From assembly GCA_937871685.1 (NCBI GenBank), contig CALMOL010000431.1, positions 1 through 6,348 of the forward strand: a stretch of 6,348 nt of DNA. The letters run 5' to 3'. A program made the position numbers and the translations under genes. The notes below the pieces were generated by a model. The model did not search any database. It was not told the origin of the DNA and saw nothing but the letters and a program-made list of their open reading frames with translations. Shown piece by piece: positions 6,315-6,348 of the stretch. Origin of the DNA: an uncultured Verrucomicrobiota bacterium. Lineage in GTDB: Bacteria > Verrucomicrobiota > Verrucomicrobiia > Chthoniobacterales > SZAS-18. Position 1 is the first letter of the stretch. Every line of letters begins with the position of its first letter.

Positions 6315-6348
6315 ATGCCCCCGACCCCGCCCGATCCCGCGCGCAAGG
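6315..6348 (+). CDS. Start of a further gene, cut by the window edge
   Basis: An ATG 5 nt after the stop of the SxtJ-like gene opens a frame reading MPPTPPDPARK up to the edge. The tight spacing and the coding strand suggest the next cistron of the same operon. Eleven residues are too few to identify it. A DUF5989 (SxtK-like) protein or a carbamoyltransferase would be expected from the usual SxtJ neighbourhood, but nothing in these residues shows it. Confidence 0.45.
   Translation, partial: MPPTPPDPARK

Overview
The window is GC-rich, gene-dense bacterial DNA in which every well-supported gene lies on the + strand. The likely source is Verrucomicrobiota, perhaps Opitutales-like. This is inferred from three things: a very long secreted beta-helix protein with a C-terminal 'FYRAR'-type module, an SxtJ-like membrane protein, and start codons that mostly lack a clear Shine-Dalgarno sequence. 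No rRNA, tRNA, CRISPR array or insertion sequence is visible.

Layout. Positions 1-117 form a short, relatively AT-rich stretch with no clear + strand gene. Positions 118-369 hold twelve degenerate tandem copies of a 21-bp unit, which encode heptapeptides in all frames. One minus-strand frame (LFx[N/D]LAA heptads) has no stop through the whole array and runs off the left edge. In that frame Leu is kept through different codons, which makes it the best coding candidate there, although it has no ATG or GTG start. Positions 495-3503 encode a 1002-residue secreted right-handed beta-helix protein with C-terminal Ig/cadherin-like modules. Positions 3504-3611 contain an imperfect inverted repeat.

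Positions 3612-5438 encode a soluble hybrid histidine kinase (REC-HisKA-HATPase-REC-Hpt). A GC-rich hairpin follows directly, then a stand-alone receiver protein (5493-5858), a small SxtJ-family membrane protein (5887-6309) and the first 11 codons of another gene (from 6315).

How the parts may work together (inference). The kinase has no membrane or classical sensor domain. It carries a full internal phosphorelay ending in an Hpt domain, and the adjacent single-domain receiver is a natural candidate partner. The receiver, SxtJ-like and next gene are closely spaced (28 nt and 5 nt) and could be one transcript. In other bacteria SxtJ-like genes sit beside carbamoyltransferase and DUF5989 (SxtK-like) genes, so the operon may continue that way beyond the right edge. 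The beta-helix protein looks functionally unrelated. The most unusual feature is the 21-bp array and its minus-strand heptad frame.
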